In this document: positions 49,075 to 56,864 of the stretch, one piece after another
Position numbering within the stretch: position 1 is the first letter of the stretch
Layout of the letters: each line of letters opens with the position of its first letter
Assembly: GCF_900155385.1 (NCBI RefSeq)
Contig: NZ_LT699745.1
Location: 1,316,946 to 1,380,945 of the forward strand
Length of the DNA stretch: 64,000 nt
Origin: Vreelandella massiliensis
GTDB taxonomy: Bacteria; Pseudomonadota; Gammaproteobacteria; Pseudomonadales; Halomonadaceae
Reading direction: 5' to 3'
Translations under genes and position numbers: made by a program
Notes under the pieces: model-generated
What the model was told of the DNA's origin: nothing
Databases searched by the model: none
Seen by the model: the letters and a program-made list of their open reading frames with translations, nothing else

Positions 49075-50082
49075 TTAACCGCCGGTCATGTTCATAAAGC
49101 GCACGACCTGAACGTCACCGTCGGTGGTGAAGTGGTGGCGCTCGGGTTTTTTCGGCAAGGCATTGACGATGGCCATTTTTAGCGCGTCCATGTCGCCGGG
49201 GTAGCGGCGCAGCACCGCGCGTAGGTCCACCGAGTGCTCGTTACCCAAGCAGAGCAGCAGCCGCCCCTCAACGGTGACGCGAACGCGGTTGCAGCTTGCG
49301 CAGAAGTTATGGCTGTGCGGCGAGATAAACCCGATACGTGAGTCGCTGTCGGCCATTTTGAAGTAGCGCGATGGCCCCGGCGTGGCTTCGGTGGTAGGCG
49401 TGAGCGGATAGCGGCGTTCGATGTGCGCCTGTACCTCGTCGCTGGAGCAGTAGGTCTCATCGCGGCCATGGTCGGAAACATCACCAAGCGGCATCTCCTC
49501 GATGAAGCTGATGTCGAGCCCTTCCGCCCGGGAAAACTCGACCAAATCGAGCACTTCGTCGTCGTTGCGGCCTTTTAGAATCACGGCGTTGAGCTTGATG
49601 CGCTCAAAGCCGGCTTCCTTCGCTGCCCGAATGCCGTCGATCACCTTGGACAAATCGCCGGTGCGCGTCAGGCGTTTAAAGCGGCCGGGGTCGAGCGAAT
49701 CGAGGCTGATATTGAGGCGGGTGAGGCCACTCTGGCGTAGGCGCTCGGCGAACTTGGGGAGGCTTGCGCCGTTGGTGGTCATGGTGAAGTCATTGAGCCC
49801 CGGCAGGGCGCCGATCTCATCGACAAGCTGTTCGACGCCGCGGCGCACCAGCGGCTCGCCACCGGTTAAGCGGATCTTCTCCACGCCCATCTCGGTAAAG
49901 GCGCGCGCGATCATGCCCATCTCTTCCAGGGTGAGTATCTGCGCGCGGGGGAGAAACGTCATCTCCTCGCTCATGCAGTAAACGCAGCGGAAATCACAGC
50001 GGTCGGTCACCGAGAGGCGAACGTAGTTGACCCGGCGGCCAAAACTGTCGATCAGCTGTTGAGGTATTGTGTGCGTTGTCAT
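49075..50082 (-). CDS. moaA: GTP 3',8-cyclase MoaA
   Basis: MoaA is the radical SAM enzyme that starts molybdopterin synthesis from GTP. The 335-aa protein has the N-terminal [11 protein letters not shown] cluster (C-x3-C-x2-C), the C-terminal cluster [18 protein letters not shown] and the essential terminal Gly-Gly. It lies upstream of the CobW-type gene and 63 nt from moeA, all on the minus strand with mobA and fdhD. Confidence 0.97.
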   Translation of the reverse strand: MTTHTIPQQLIDSFGRRVNYVRLSVTDRCDFRCVYCMSEEMTFLPRAQILTLEEMGMIARAFTEMGVEKIRLTGGEPLVRRGVEQLVDEIGALPGLNDFTMTTNGASLPKFAERLRQSGLTRLNISLDSLDPGRFKRLTRTGDLSKVIDGIRAAKEAGFERIKLNAVILKGRNDDEVLDLVEFSRAEGLDISFIEEMPLGDVSDHGRDETYCSSDEVQAHIERRYPLTPTTEATPGPSRYFKMADSDSRIGFISPHSHNFCASCNRVRVTVEGRLLLCLGNEHSVDLRAVLRRYPGDMDALKMAIVNALPKKPERHHFTTDGDVQVVRFMNMTGG

Positions 50083-50145
50083 TCGTCAAGCCTCTCTCTG
50101 TGCCGTTCGTCCCGCATCGCTTCCCTTCGGCCTGAGCCTTATGCC

Positions 50146-51402
50146 TTACCCTAGCAGCGGTTGTAGGGTGACCGCTTCGCCAGGTTCAACGCTTTCGCGT
50201 TCATCGGGCACCTCGATCAGGCAGTTGGCGGCGACCATGGAAGTCAAAATCCCCGAGCCTTGCGCGCCGGTGCTGCGTACATAAAGCTTGCCCGAATCGT
50301 CACTATGGTAGACGCCGCGAATAAAGTCGCAGCGGTTCAGACGACTGTAGAGCGGTTCATCGGCGATGGCAGTGAGCCGCCTCGGGGGCGATACCGGCTG
50401 ATGTTCCAAACGCTGCAGAAGCGGCACGACAAATTGTAAAAAAGTGACCATAACCGCCACGGGGTTACCCGGCAATCCCACCAGAGGGGTACGCCTTTTG
50501 CCCAGTTGCCCGCAGGCGAGCGGTCTGCCAGGGCGAATCGCCACGCGCCAGAACGCGAGCTGCCCGAGGGCGTGTAGCGCGTCGCGGGTAAAGTCGGCCT
50601 GGCCGACGGAAACCCCGCCGCTGGTAAGCACCAGGTCGCTCGTCTGCGCGGCGTGGGCCAGCGCTTCGCGAATCGCGCCGGCGTCGTCGGGCAGAATGCC
50701 GAGATCGACCACGTCGGCGCCGTGCTCCTTTAATAGCCCGGTCAACGTGAATCGGTTGGTATCAAAAATCCCGGCGACGGGAAGCGGCTCGCCGGGGGCG
50801 GTCACTTCGTTGCCGGTGGAAAACAGCGCCACCCGGGGGCGGCGGTAAACGCGCACCTCGGCAAACCCCAGCGAGGCGATAAGCCCCAGGTGCGCAGCGT
50901 CGAGTCTAATGCCTTCGGGGAGGGCAGTGGCCCCTTGACGAATATCCTCGCCGGCTTGGCGCACGTTCTGGCCGCGTTTGACCCGCTCGGGGGCATGGAC
51001 GATCACGTGATCGTCATGCTCGTCAAGCTGTTCGCGCATGATCACGGTGTCGGTGCCCGCCGGCAGCGGCGCGCCGGTGGTGATGGTAACGCAGCGGCCG
51101 GCCGGCACAGGGTGGTCAAGGTGCTCACCGGCAAACACCCTGCCGGAAAGTGCCCAGCGGGTCTGTTCGGCGCTCGCCCAGGCCAGCGCCACGCCATCCA
51201 TGGCGGCGTTGGTATGTTGCGGCACGTTAATGGGGGCGTGAATGGCCTGGGCCAGGCGCCGTCCGTGGGCGTGAGCGAGCAAAACGCACTCGGTCTCCAC
51301 CGGCGTTTCCACCAGCGTGGTAAGGGCCGCACGCGCCTCGTCGAGGCTTAACATCCGCTCGCCGAGGTCAAAGCATGAAAGCGGGGAAGGCGAGTTTGTC
51401 AT
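50146..51402 (-). CDS. moeA: Molybdopterin molybdenumtransferase MoeA (copy 1)
   Basis: MoeA inserts molybdate or tungstate into adenylated molybdopterin. The 418-aa protein has the N-terminal linker block and the MoCF-binding GGVSVGQADF and GLPGNPVAVMVTF motifs. The start is ATG 51402, which overlaps the mobA stop (ATGA). A second MoeA is encoded at 62425. Confidence 0.94.
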   Translation of the reverse strand: MTNSPSPLSCFDLGERMLSLDEARAALTTLVETPVETECVLLAHAHGRRLAQAIHAPINVPQHTNAAMDGVALAWASAEQTRWALSGRVFAGEHLDHPVPAGRCVTITTGAPLPAGTDTVIMREQLDEHDDHVIVHAPERVKRGQNVRQAGEDIRQGATALPEGIRLDAAHLGLIASLGFAEVRVYRRPRVALFSTGNEVTAPGEPLPVAGIFDTNRFTLTGLLKEHGADVVDLGILPDDAGAIREALAHAAQTSDLVLTSGGVSVGQADFTRDALHALGQLAFWRVAIRPGRPLACGQLGKRRTPLVGLPGNPVAVMVTFLQFVVPLLQRLEHQPVSPPRRLTAIADEPLYSRLNRCDFIRGVYHSDDSGKLYVRSTGAQGSGILTSMVAANCLIEVPDERESVEPGEAVTLQPLLG

Positions 51403-51998
51403 AACGCCCCCGCCTTCAGGGCCATTTCCAGGCGCGTTTTTTCCTCGTCGGTATTCAAGTTGGCGAAGGCCGACGCGGCGTCCGGCATGTCGATACGACA
51501 CCACGGATGGCGTGCGTACCAGCGGTCGATCTTGCGTTCACCTGCTGCCAGCGCGGCGTGAAGATCATCGGCGAGAGTGGTGCGGATCAGCGCCACCACC
51601 GGATGCAGGCGCTCGCCGTCGAAGGCGACTCCGATGTCGTTACCCTGAATGCCTTCCACCAGGCGCGCGACCAGATCCCGCGGCAGCGCCGGAGTGTCGC
51701 AGGGCGCGATAATCAGCCACGGCGTTTTGGCCGCGCGCAAGCCGCTGTAAATACCCATGAGCGGCCCTTGAAAGCCGCCTTCGGCGTCTTCGATCACGCG
51801 GTCGGCGTAGCGGGCGTAGGCATCGACGTTGCGGTTGGCGTTGATGAGGAGCTCCGCCACGTGACCGTGCAGGCGCAGGCTGACATGCTCGACGAGCGGG
51901 GTGCCGGCAAACGGCTCTAGCCCTTTGTCGCGGCCCCCCATGCGGCGGCCTTCGCCCCCGGCGAGAATCATGCCGGTGATGTCGCTGGCGGGAATCAT
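51399..51998 (-). CDS. mobA: Molybdenum cofactor guanylyltransferase MobA
   Basis: MobA joins GMP to Mo-molybdopterin to form the guanine dinucleotide cofactor used by formate dehydrogenase. The 199-aa protein has the nucleotide-binding GMILAGGEGRRMGGRDKGL and APCDTPALP motifs. It overlaps fdhD and moeA by 4 nt on either side. Confidence 0.95.
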   Translation of the reverse strand: MIPASDITGMILAGGEGRRMGGRDKGLEPFAGTPLVEHVSLRLHGHVAELLINANRNVDAYARYADRVIEDAEGGFQGPLMGIYSGLRAAKTPWLIIAPCDTPALPRDLVARLVEGIQGNDIGVAFDGERLHPVVALIRTTLADDLHAALAAGERKIDRWYARHPWCRIDMPDAASAFANLNTDEEKTRLEMALKAGAL

Positions 51999-52882
51999 GC
52001 GCGAGCCTCCTGGGTTACGGCGGTGGATGTCGAAAGCTCCCGAGAGCTGCGCGCTTTGGGCGGGCGCGGTGGAATGGCGTCAAGCGTCAGGCGGCCATCG
52101 GCATTGAGCGCCTGAAACGTCTTGCCCTTGGCGCGGGCGATTAGCATGACGCCGAAGCGCTCGGCGAGTTCAACGCCTTTTTGCGTCACGCCCGAACGCG
52201 ATACCAGCACGCTGATGCCCATCTGCGCGACCTTGAGCACCATCTCGGAGGTCAAGCGCCCGGTGGTGTAGAAAATGTCCGCGTCGTCGCTGTCGGCTTC
52301 TTTGAGCCACTGGCGCCCGGCGAGGGTGTCCACGGCGTTGTGGCGGCCCACGTCCTCGACGAAATCTAGCACCTCGGCCTGGCGGCAGAGCGCGCAGCCA
52401 TGCACGGCGCCGGCGCTGCGGTAGGTGTCGTTGTAGGCGTTGAGATTTTTCAGCAGCGTGTAGAGCGTGGATTGCAAAAGCGGCGTTGCCGGTAGCGCCG
52501 TGAGTGAGGTCTGATCGAGCAGCTTGCCAAACACGGTGCCCTGCCCGCAGCCAGTGGTCACGGTACGCTGCCCCAAGCGCTCGTCAAGATCCTCGGGAAG
52601 ATGGCGCGTGGCGACCGCGGCGGCTTCCACGTCCCAGTCGACCTGCACGGCGATCAAGTCCTCGGCTTGGCGTAAAAGCCCTTGGTTGCGCAGATACCCC
52701 ACCACCAGGGCTTCTGGGTCATCGCCTAGGCTCATGAGCGTGACGATTTCGCGCTTATTGAGGTACACCGTCAGCGCCCGCTCGGCGGCAATCATTTGCT
52801 CGCGGGTATCGCCGTAGGCGTCGACCACCTGCACCTGCGTGGTAGCGGGCAAGCGGGCATGACTTAACGCAATCGCGGGCAT
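51995..52882 (-). CDS. fdhD: Formate dehydrogenase accessory sulfurtransferase FdhD
   Basis: FdhD passes sulfur to the Mo/W cofactor of formate dehydrogenase. The 295-aa protein has the family end EDVGRHNAVDTLAG. The expected CxxC (E. coli Cys121/Cys124) is not in its usual spot: here the loop is TTGCGQGTVFG, with one Cys, and a CALC pair lies 50 residues later. The start has GAGGAACG upstream. It is the first gene of the fdhD-mobA-moeA group. Confidence 0.9.
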   Translation of the reverse strand: MPAIALSHARLPATTQVQVVDAYGDTREQMIAAERALTVYLNKREIVTLMSLGDDPEALVVGYLRNQGLLRQAEDLIAVQVDWDVEAAAVATRHLPEDLDERLGQRTVTTGCGQGTVFGKLLDQTSLTALPATPLLQSTLYTLLKNLNAYNDTYRSAGAVHGCALCRQAEVLDFVEDVGRHNAVDTLAGRQWLKEADSDDADIFYTTGRLTSEMVLKVAQMGISVLVSRSGVTQKGVELAERFGVMLIARAKGKTFQALNADGRLTLDAIPPRPPKARSSRELSTSTAVTQEARA

Positions 52883-53002
52883 CCGACGTTCCTCGCTTTT
52901 TTAGTACCTGAGTAAAATTGTCGATATTGACGATGATGGCGCCCTGTGTGCTTACTTGTCTAGCCTGGCGTTTGATTTCACTTGCTGATCGGGAGAGACC
53001 GC

Positions 53003-53446
53003 GTGACGTCTGACAATACACGGCCGCTAAGCGTAGCGCTTGCGGCACAAGAGAAGCAGGTGGGGAAATTCCGCCTGCGCCAGTGGCGGATTGACTCGCT
53101 CACCCTTGGCGAACAGGGCCCCTATACGCTGTGGCTGCAGCTAACCATGACCGAGCGCGCGGCCTACCGCTTCAATCTCACATCAACAGCGCCCCGGCTG
53201 TTTGTGCGGGCCGGCTTCAGCGGAGAGGATCCAGTGCCTGACGCCATCAGCGCCAGCCAAGACGTTGCCGCCGGCTGGATGGATGGCGAGCAGCAAGTTT
53301 TTGAGGCGCCCATGCCGATGGCGATTCAGATATGGCTCGAAGGGTATCTTGCCCGCCACGGTGAGGCGCCCGTGGAGGGGCGCAAGAAAAAGCGCAAAGG
53401 CGCCGGTCGCGCCAAAGAGCTGCCGACCAAGGAGAACCCCCAATGA
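53003..53446 (+). CDS. DUF3305 protein, formate-dehydrogenase associated
   Basis: The 147-aa protein matches the DUF3305 group found beside Fdh genes, with AAQEKQVGKFRLRQWRIDSL and a basic Lys/Arg-rich tail (GRKKKRKGAGRAK). Function is unknown; it may assist maturation. The start is GTG 53003, with GGGAGAG upstream. It overlaps DUF3306 by 4 nt. Confidence 0.85.
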   Translation: MTSDNTRPLSVALAAQEKQVGKFRLRQWRIDSLTLGEQGPYTLWLQLTMTERAAYRFNLTSTAPRLFVRAGFSGEDPVPDAISASQDVAAGWMDGEQQVFEAPMPMAIQIWLEGYLARHGEAPVEGRKKKRKGAGRAKELPTKENPQ

Positions 53447-54036
53447 GCCGTTTTGAACGCTGGTCGCGCGCCAAGCGCGGGTTACCCGTTGACGACGAGG
53501 TGAAGGGAGAGCACCCCGCCGCTGAAGGCCCGCCGCCTGAAGCACCCGAACCCAACCATCAAGCAGTAGAAGACAACCAAGCAGCAGAAGACAACGAGGC
53601 GAGTGAAGCCCCGGCCAAAGAGGTGCCACCCGAGCCCGGGAGTCTCGACCACACCCTACCCGACCCCGATACGTTGGCTGCCGACAGCGATTTCAGCGCC
53701 TTTATGGCACCCGGCGTGAGCTCGGCATTGCGGCGAAAAGCGCTGCGGCGGCTATGGTCCACCGGCGACTACAACGTCCGCGATGGCCTCAACGATTACG
53801 ATCATGACTTCAAGGCGCAGATGAAACCCATGGCGGCCGAGATGGCGGACAAAGTGCGTCAGTGGACCAAGAAAGTGGAGGAGGCGCTGGAGGAGCCCGA
53901 GGATAAATCCGCTACCCAGCCACTAGGGGAGCCCGCCGAAGAGAGAACGGCGGAAATAGCGGAGGAGAGCGACGATCGCGGCGAGCCTTACCCAAACGTT
54001 GAACAGCCTGAACGTGGAAAACAGGTTGGCAAATAA
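53443..54036 (+). CDS. DUF3306 protein, formate-dehydrogenase associated
   Basis: The 197-aa protein starts MSRFERWSRAKRG, typical of DUF3306. It has a long acidic, Pro/Glu-rich middle (about 20-70) and a conserved core FMAPGVSSALRRKALRRLW and YNVRDGLNDYDHDF. It is translationally coupled to DUF3305. An AT-rich 121-nt gap follows, which likely holds a promoter for the next genes. Confidence 0.85.
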   Translation: MSRFERWSRAKRGLPVDDEVKGEHPAAEGPPPEAPEPNHQAVEDNQAAEDNEASEAPAKEVPPEPGSLDHTLPDPDTLAADSDFSAFMAPGVSSALRRKALRRLWSTGDYNVRDGLNDYDHDFKAQMKPMAAEMADKVRQWTKKVEEALEEPEDKSATQPLGEPAEERTAEIAEESDDRGEPYPNVEQPERGKQVGK

Positions 54037-54157
54037 CTCATTTCCGCCATACGCTGTTATAAAAGATTAAGCTAGCATGATAATAAATGTGGCTTATATT
54101 AAATAGCTAAAAAATAAATCATAACGATAACAAGAAGACACCTGACCGTGAGAACGC

Positions 54158-55900
54158 ATGAACCAGCACATCGAACTGGCGTCGGTCGACGACGCACGTA
54201 ACGCCCAGGCGAAAGAGGCGGTGCGTCAGCGCATCTCCTGGCCGATCAACTTAACGCCCGCGAATGTGACTTATCACAGCCGCGGTCATGCGCTTTTGCT
54301 CGGCAGCGAGCGCGATACCCGACAAGCCGCGCGGGCTCTGCAGGGGCAGGGCTTGGCCTCATTGACGCTGCTATTTACCGCGCCCAACGCCCCCCAGGCC
54401 GACGCTGCCCATAGCGACAGCGATCTGCTCGCGGCCACCGAGGCGCTCACCACGCAAGCGCTCACCCGCGCCCAGGTGGAAAAGCTGCGTATCAGTGGCT
54501 ATCTGGGGGCGTTCAATGTAACGCTTGATGGCCCGGCCGATGAGGATGAGGCACCGCTCAATCTGGCTCGTGCGTTGATCGAGCGTGACACGTTCGACCT
54601 GATCCTCGATCTGAACGCCGCCCCCTGCCTGCCGGTGGATTTGCCGCCGCCGGGCTACGCGGTTGTTGACTGGCAGCAAACAGAGGCGCGCAGCGACGCG
54701 CTAACGCAGTTCGCCGACTTGGTCGGTGAGTTCGACAAGCCGCGCTATTTTCAGGTCAATAGCGACCTGTGCGCCCACTCCTCTAGCGGCAATATCGGCT
54801 GCACCCGCTGCTTGGAGGTGTGCCCGGCGGATGCGATTTCAAGTCATCAAGGGCGCATAGAGTCGCAGATTGAGATCGACCCCTTTCTGTGCCAAGGCGT
54901 GGGCAGTTGCACTAGCGCCTGCCCCACCGGGGCGATCGAGTTTCGCCTGCCCGAAACCCGCCGCCAGCAGGAAACCCTCTCCACCTGGCTTTCCGCCTAT
55001 CGCGACGCCGGCGGCACCGCCCCCGTCCTGCGCTTTGTTACCTACGACACCCTGGAAGCTGAGCAGCAGGCAGGTGTTGGTAGTGCCGGACACGTGCTGG
55101 ATGTGCCGCTGGAAGAGCTCGGTGCCGCCGGCCATGATCAGTGGTTGACCGGTCTTGCCGCCGGTGCCAGCGAGATCCGCTTGCAGTATCACGCCAACAT
55201 GCCCGCCCGTTTAACGGCATTTCTCGATCAGCAGATCGCCCAGGCGCGCACGCTGCTCGAAGCGCTTGGGCACGACGCCGATCGCATACAGCCGCTCGCG
55301 GAGGGTGACACCCAGGCGCTGAGCGCCTTGCCCAAGCGCTTACCGCTGACGGAGGCGCCGCTTACGTTTAGCGCCAATGAAAAACGCGCGCGCTTCAACC
55401 AAGTGTTGCGTCATCTTTCAACGCTCGGCGCGCCAAGTGGCGAGCGCCACCGCATGCCAAGCGGCGCGGCGTATGGCGCCATCAACGTCGACAGCAACGC
55501 CTGCACCCTGTGCTTGGCATGCGTGAGCAACTGCCCGACGCCGGCGCTGAAGGCCGGCAGCGATCAGCCGGCGCTTAGCTTTCTGGAAGCCGACTGCGTG
55601 CAGTGTGGCCTGTGCGAGGCGGCGTGCCCGGAAGAGGCGATTACGCTGACGCCCGGATTCTTGGCTGCGCCCGAGCGCACCGAGCGCCATATTTGCCACG
55701 AAGAAGCCGCCTTCGCGTGCATCGCCTGCGGTAAGCCGTTTGCCACAGCGAGTACCGTTGCCACGATTAAAGAGAAACTAGCCAATCACCCCTATTTTGC
55801 CGGTGACGCCATGGCGCGCCTGGAAATGTGCGAAGACTGCCGGGTGAAAGATGTCTGGCAGACCATGGCTCGTGACCCCAACGCGCAACTGAAGGTGTAA
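54158..55900 (+). CDS. Multi-[4Fe-4S] ferredoxin-like protein of the Fdh cluster
   Basis: The 580-aa protein has at least four ferredoxin-like cysteine groups: CTRCLEVCPADAI (about residue 211), CQGVGSCTSACPTGAI (about 246), CTLCLACVSNCPTPAL (about 449) and CVQCGLCEAACPEEAI (about 479), plus CIACGKPF and CEDCRVKD near the end. It lacks a signal peptide, so it should act in the cytoplasm, perhaps carrying electrons for Fdh assembly. The next gene starts 3 nt later. Confidence 0.85.
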   Translation: MNQHIELASVDDARNAQAKEAVRQRISWPINLTPANVTYHSRGHALLLGSERDTRQAARALQGQGLASLTLLFTAPNAPQADAAHSDSDLLAATEALTTQALTRAQVEKLRISGYLGAFNVTLDGPADEDEAPLNLARALIERDTFDLILDLNAAPCLPVDLPPPGYAVVDWQQTEARSDALTQFADLVGEFDKPRYFQVNSDLCAHSSSGNIGCTRCLEVCPADAISSHQGRIESQIEIDPFLCQGVGSCTSACPTGAIEFRLPETRRQQETLSTWLSAYRDAGGTAPVLRFVTYDTLEAEQQAGVGSAGHVLDVPLEELGAAGHDQWLTGLAAGASEIRLQYHANMPARLTAFLDQQIAQARTLLEALGHDADRIQPLAEGDTQALSALPKRLPLTEAPLTFSANEKRARFNQVLRHLSTLGAPSGERHRMPSGAAYGAINVDSNACTLCLACVSNCPTPALKAGSDQPALSFLEADCVQCGLCEAACPEEAITLTPGFLAAPERTERHICHEEAAFACIACGKPFATASTVATIKEKLANHPYFAGDAMARLEMCEDCRVKDVWQTMARDPNAQLKV

Positions 55901-55903
55901 GCG

Positions 55904-56533
55904 ATGAGTGAAGAGAGTGCGGTATCCGGCAACAACACGCTGTCCGAAGAGGGCGCGCTACGGGCCGATATCTATCTGCTTTTGGCGGCGCTTTTGCGCC
56001 AGGCACCCAATGTTGAACTGCTTAACTGGCTCGCCGAACTTGACGTCGAGCAAGACGGCACGCGCCTCGCTGATGCTTGGCAACGCTTGGCCGATGCCGC
56101 TGCAACAGCAACGCCCGAAGCACTTGAGCGCGCTCACTTCAACCATCTGGTGGGCGTTATCCAAGGCGATATCACCCCTTACGCGTCGTGGTATCGCCAG
56201 GGCGAACTGATGGATGCCGCCTTGGTGGCCATACGCCAGGATTTGCGGGTGTTGGGGTTTGAACGCAGCGAACACACCCGCGATCCCGAAGACCACTTGG
56301 CAGCGCTATGCGAAGTCATGGCGATGTTGATGGACGCCGATGAGCCCACGCAAGCCACCTTTTTTGTCCGCCACGTAGCCCCTTGGGCGAAAGATTGCTG
56401 GGGGGACCTGGCGCGGGTGGATACCGCTTTCTATGCAGCACTTGGCGAGGTAGGCAGTACTTTTATGGAGAGCGAGCAGGCGCGTCTGGTCGCGTTAGCC
56501 AGTGAAGCGCCGGTGCGCTTCGTTGAACCATAA
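55904..56533 (+). CDS. TorD/DmsD-family redox enzyme maturation chaperone
   Basis: The 209-aa helical protein belongs to the TorD chaperones that guard Tat leader peptides of molybdoenzymes, with FNHLVGVIQGDITPYASWYR and EDHLAALCEVMAML segments. It likely serves the Fdh alpha subunit 0.3 kb downstream. Confidence 0.85.
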   Translation: MSEESAVSGNNTLSEEGALRADIYLLLAALLRQAPNVELLNWLAELDVEQDGTRLADAWQRLADAAATATPEALERAHFNHLVGVIQGDITPYASWYRQGELMDAALVAIRQDLRVLGFERSEHTRDPEDHLAALCEVMAMLMDADEPTQATFFVRHVAPWAKDCWGDLARVDTAFYAALGEVGSTFMESEQARLVALASEAPVRFVEP

Positions 56534-56568
56534 CCATAGCGCCTGGGCAGATAGCGTCTAACATTAAA

Positions 56569-56603
56569 CAGATAAAAGACCCATAAGCAGATAAAAGACC
56601 CAT
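56569..56603 (+). repeat. Direct repeat upstream of the small Tat gene
   Basis: CAGATAAAAGACCCAT occurs at 56569-56584 and 56588-56603, 19 bp apart, in the gap before the Fdh structural genes. Confidence 0.7.
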
Positions 56604-56637
56604 CTAATAAAAAACTAGCATGAAAGAGGAGAGCCCC

Positions 56638-56841
56638 ATGCAGACCTCACACAACCCCGAGCGCCGCCGGTTCATGAGAACCGTGGGCCTAGGCACGGCC
56701 GCCGCCGGTGCTGCGGCCGCGGTAGGTCATGTCACCCTGGCCAATGCCGAGACGCCCACCACCAAGCGCGATGATAAAGAATCGGTTAACTACCGTGAAA
56801 CCGACCATATCCGAGCCTTCTACGCGACGCTGCGTGACTGA
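56638..56841 (+). CDS. Small twin-arginine protein of the Fdh region
   Basis: The 67-aa protein has a Tat-type leader with NPERRRFMRTVGLG and a short tail, matching the formate-dehydrogenase region TAT target family. It may be a small partner subunit. The start is ATG 56638, with GAGGAGAG upstream. It is 23 nt before the alpha subunit gene. Confidence 0.83.
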   Translation: MQTSHNPERRRFMRTVGLGTAAAGAAAAVGHVTLANAETPTTKRDDKESVNYRETDHIRAFYATLRD

Positions 56842-56864
56842 CGGCCAACGCCAGGAGAATTGCC

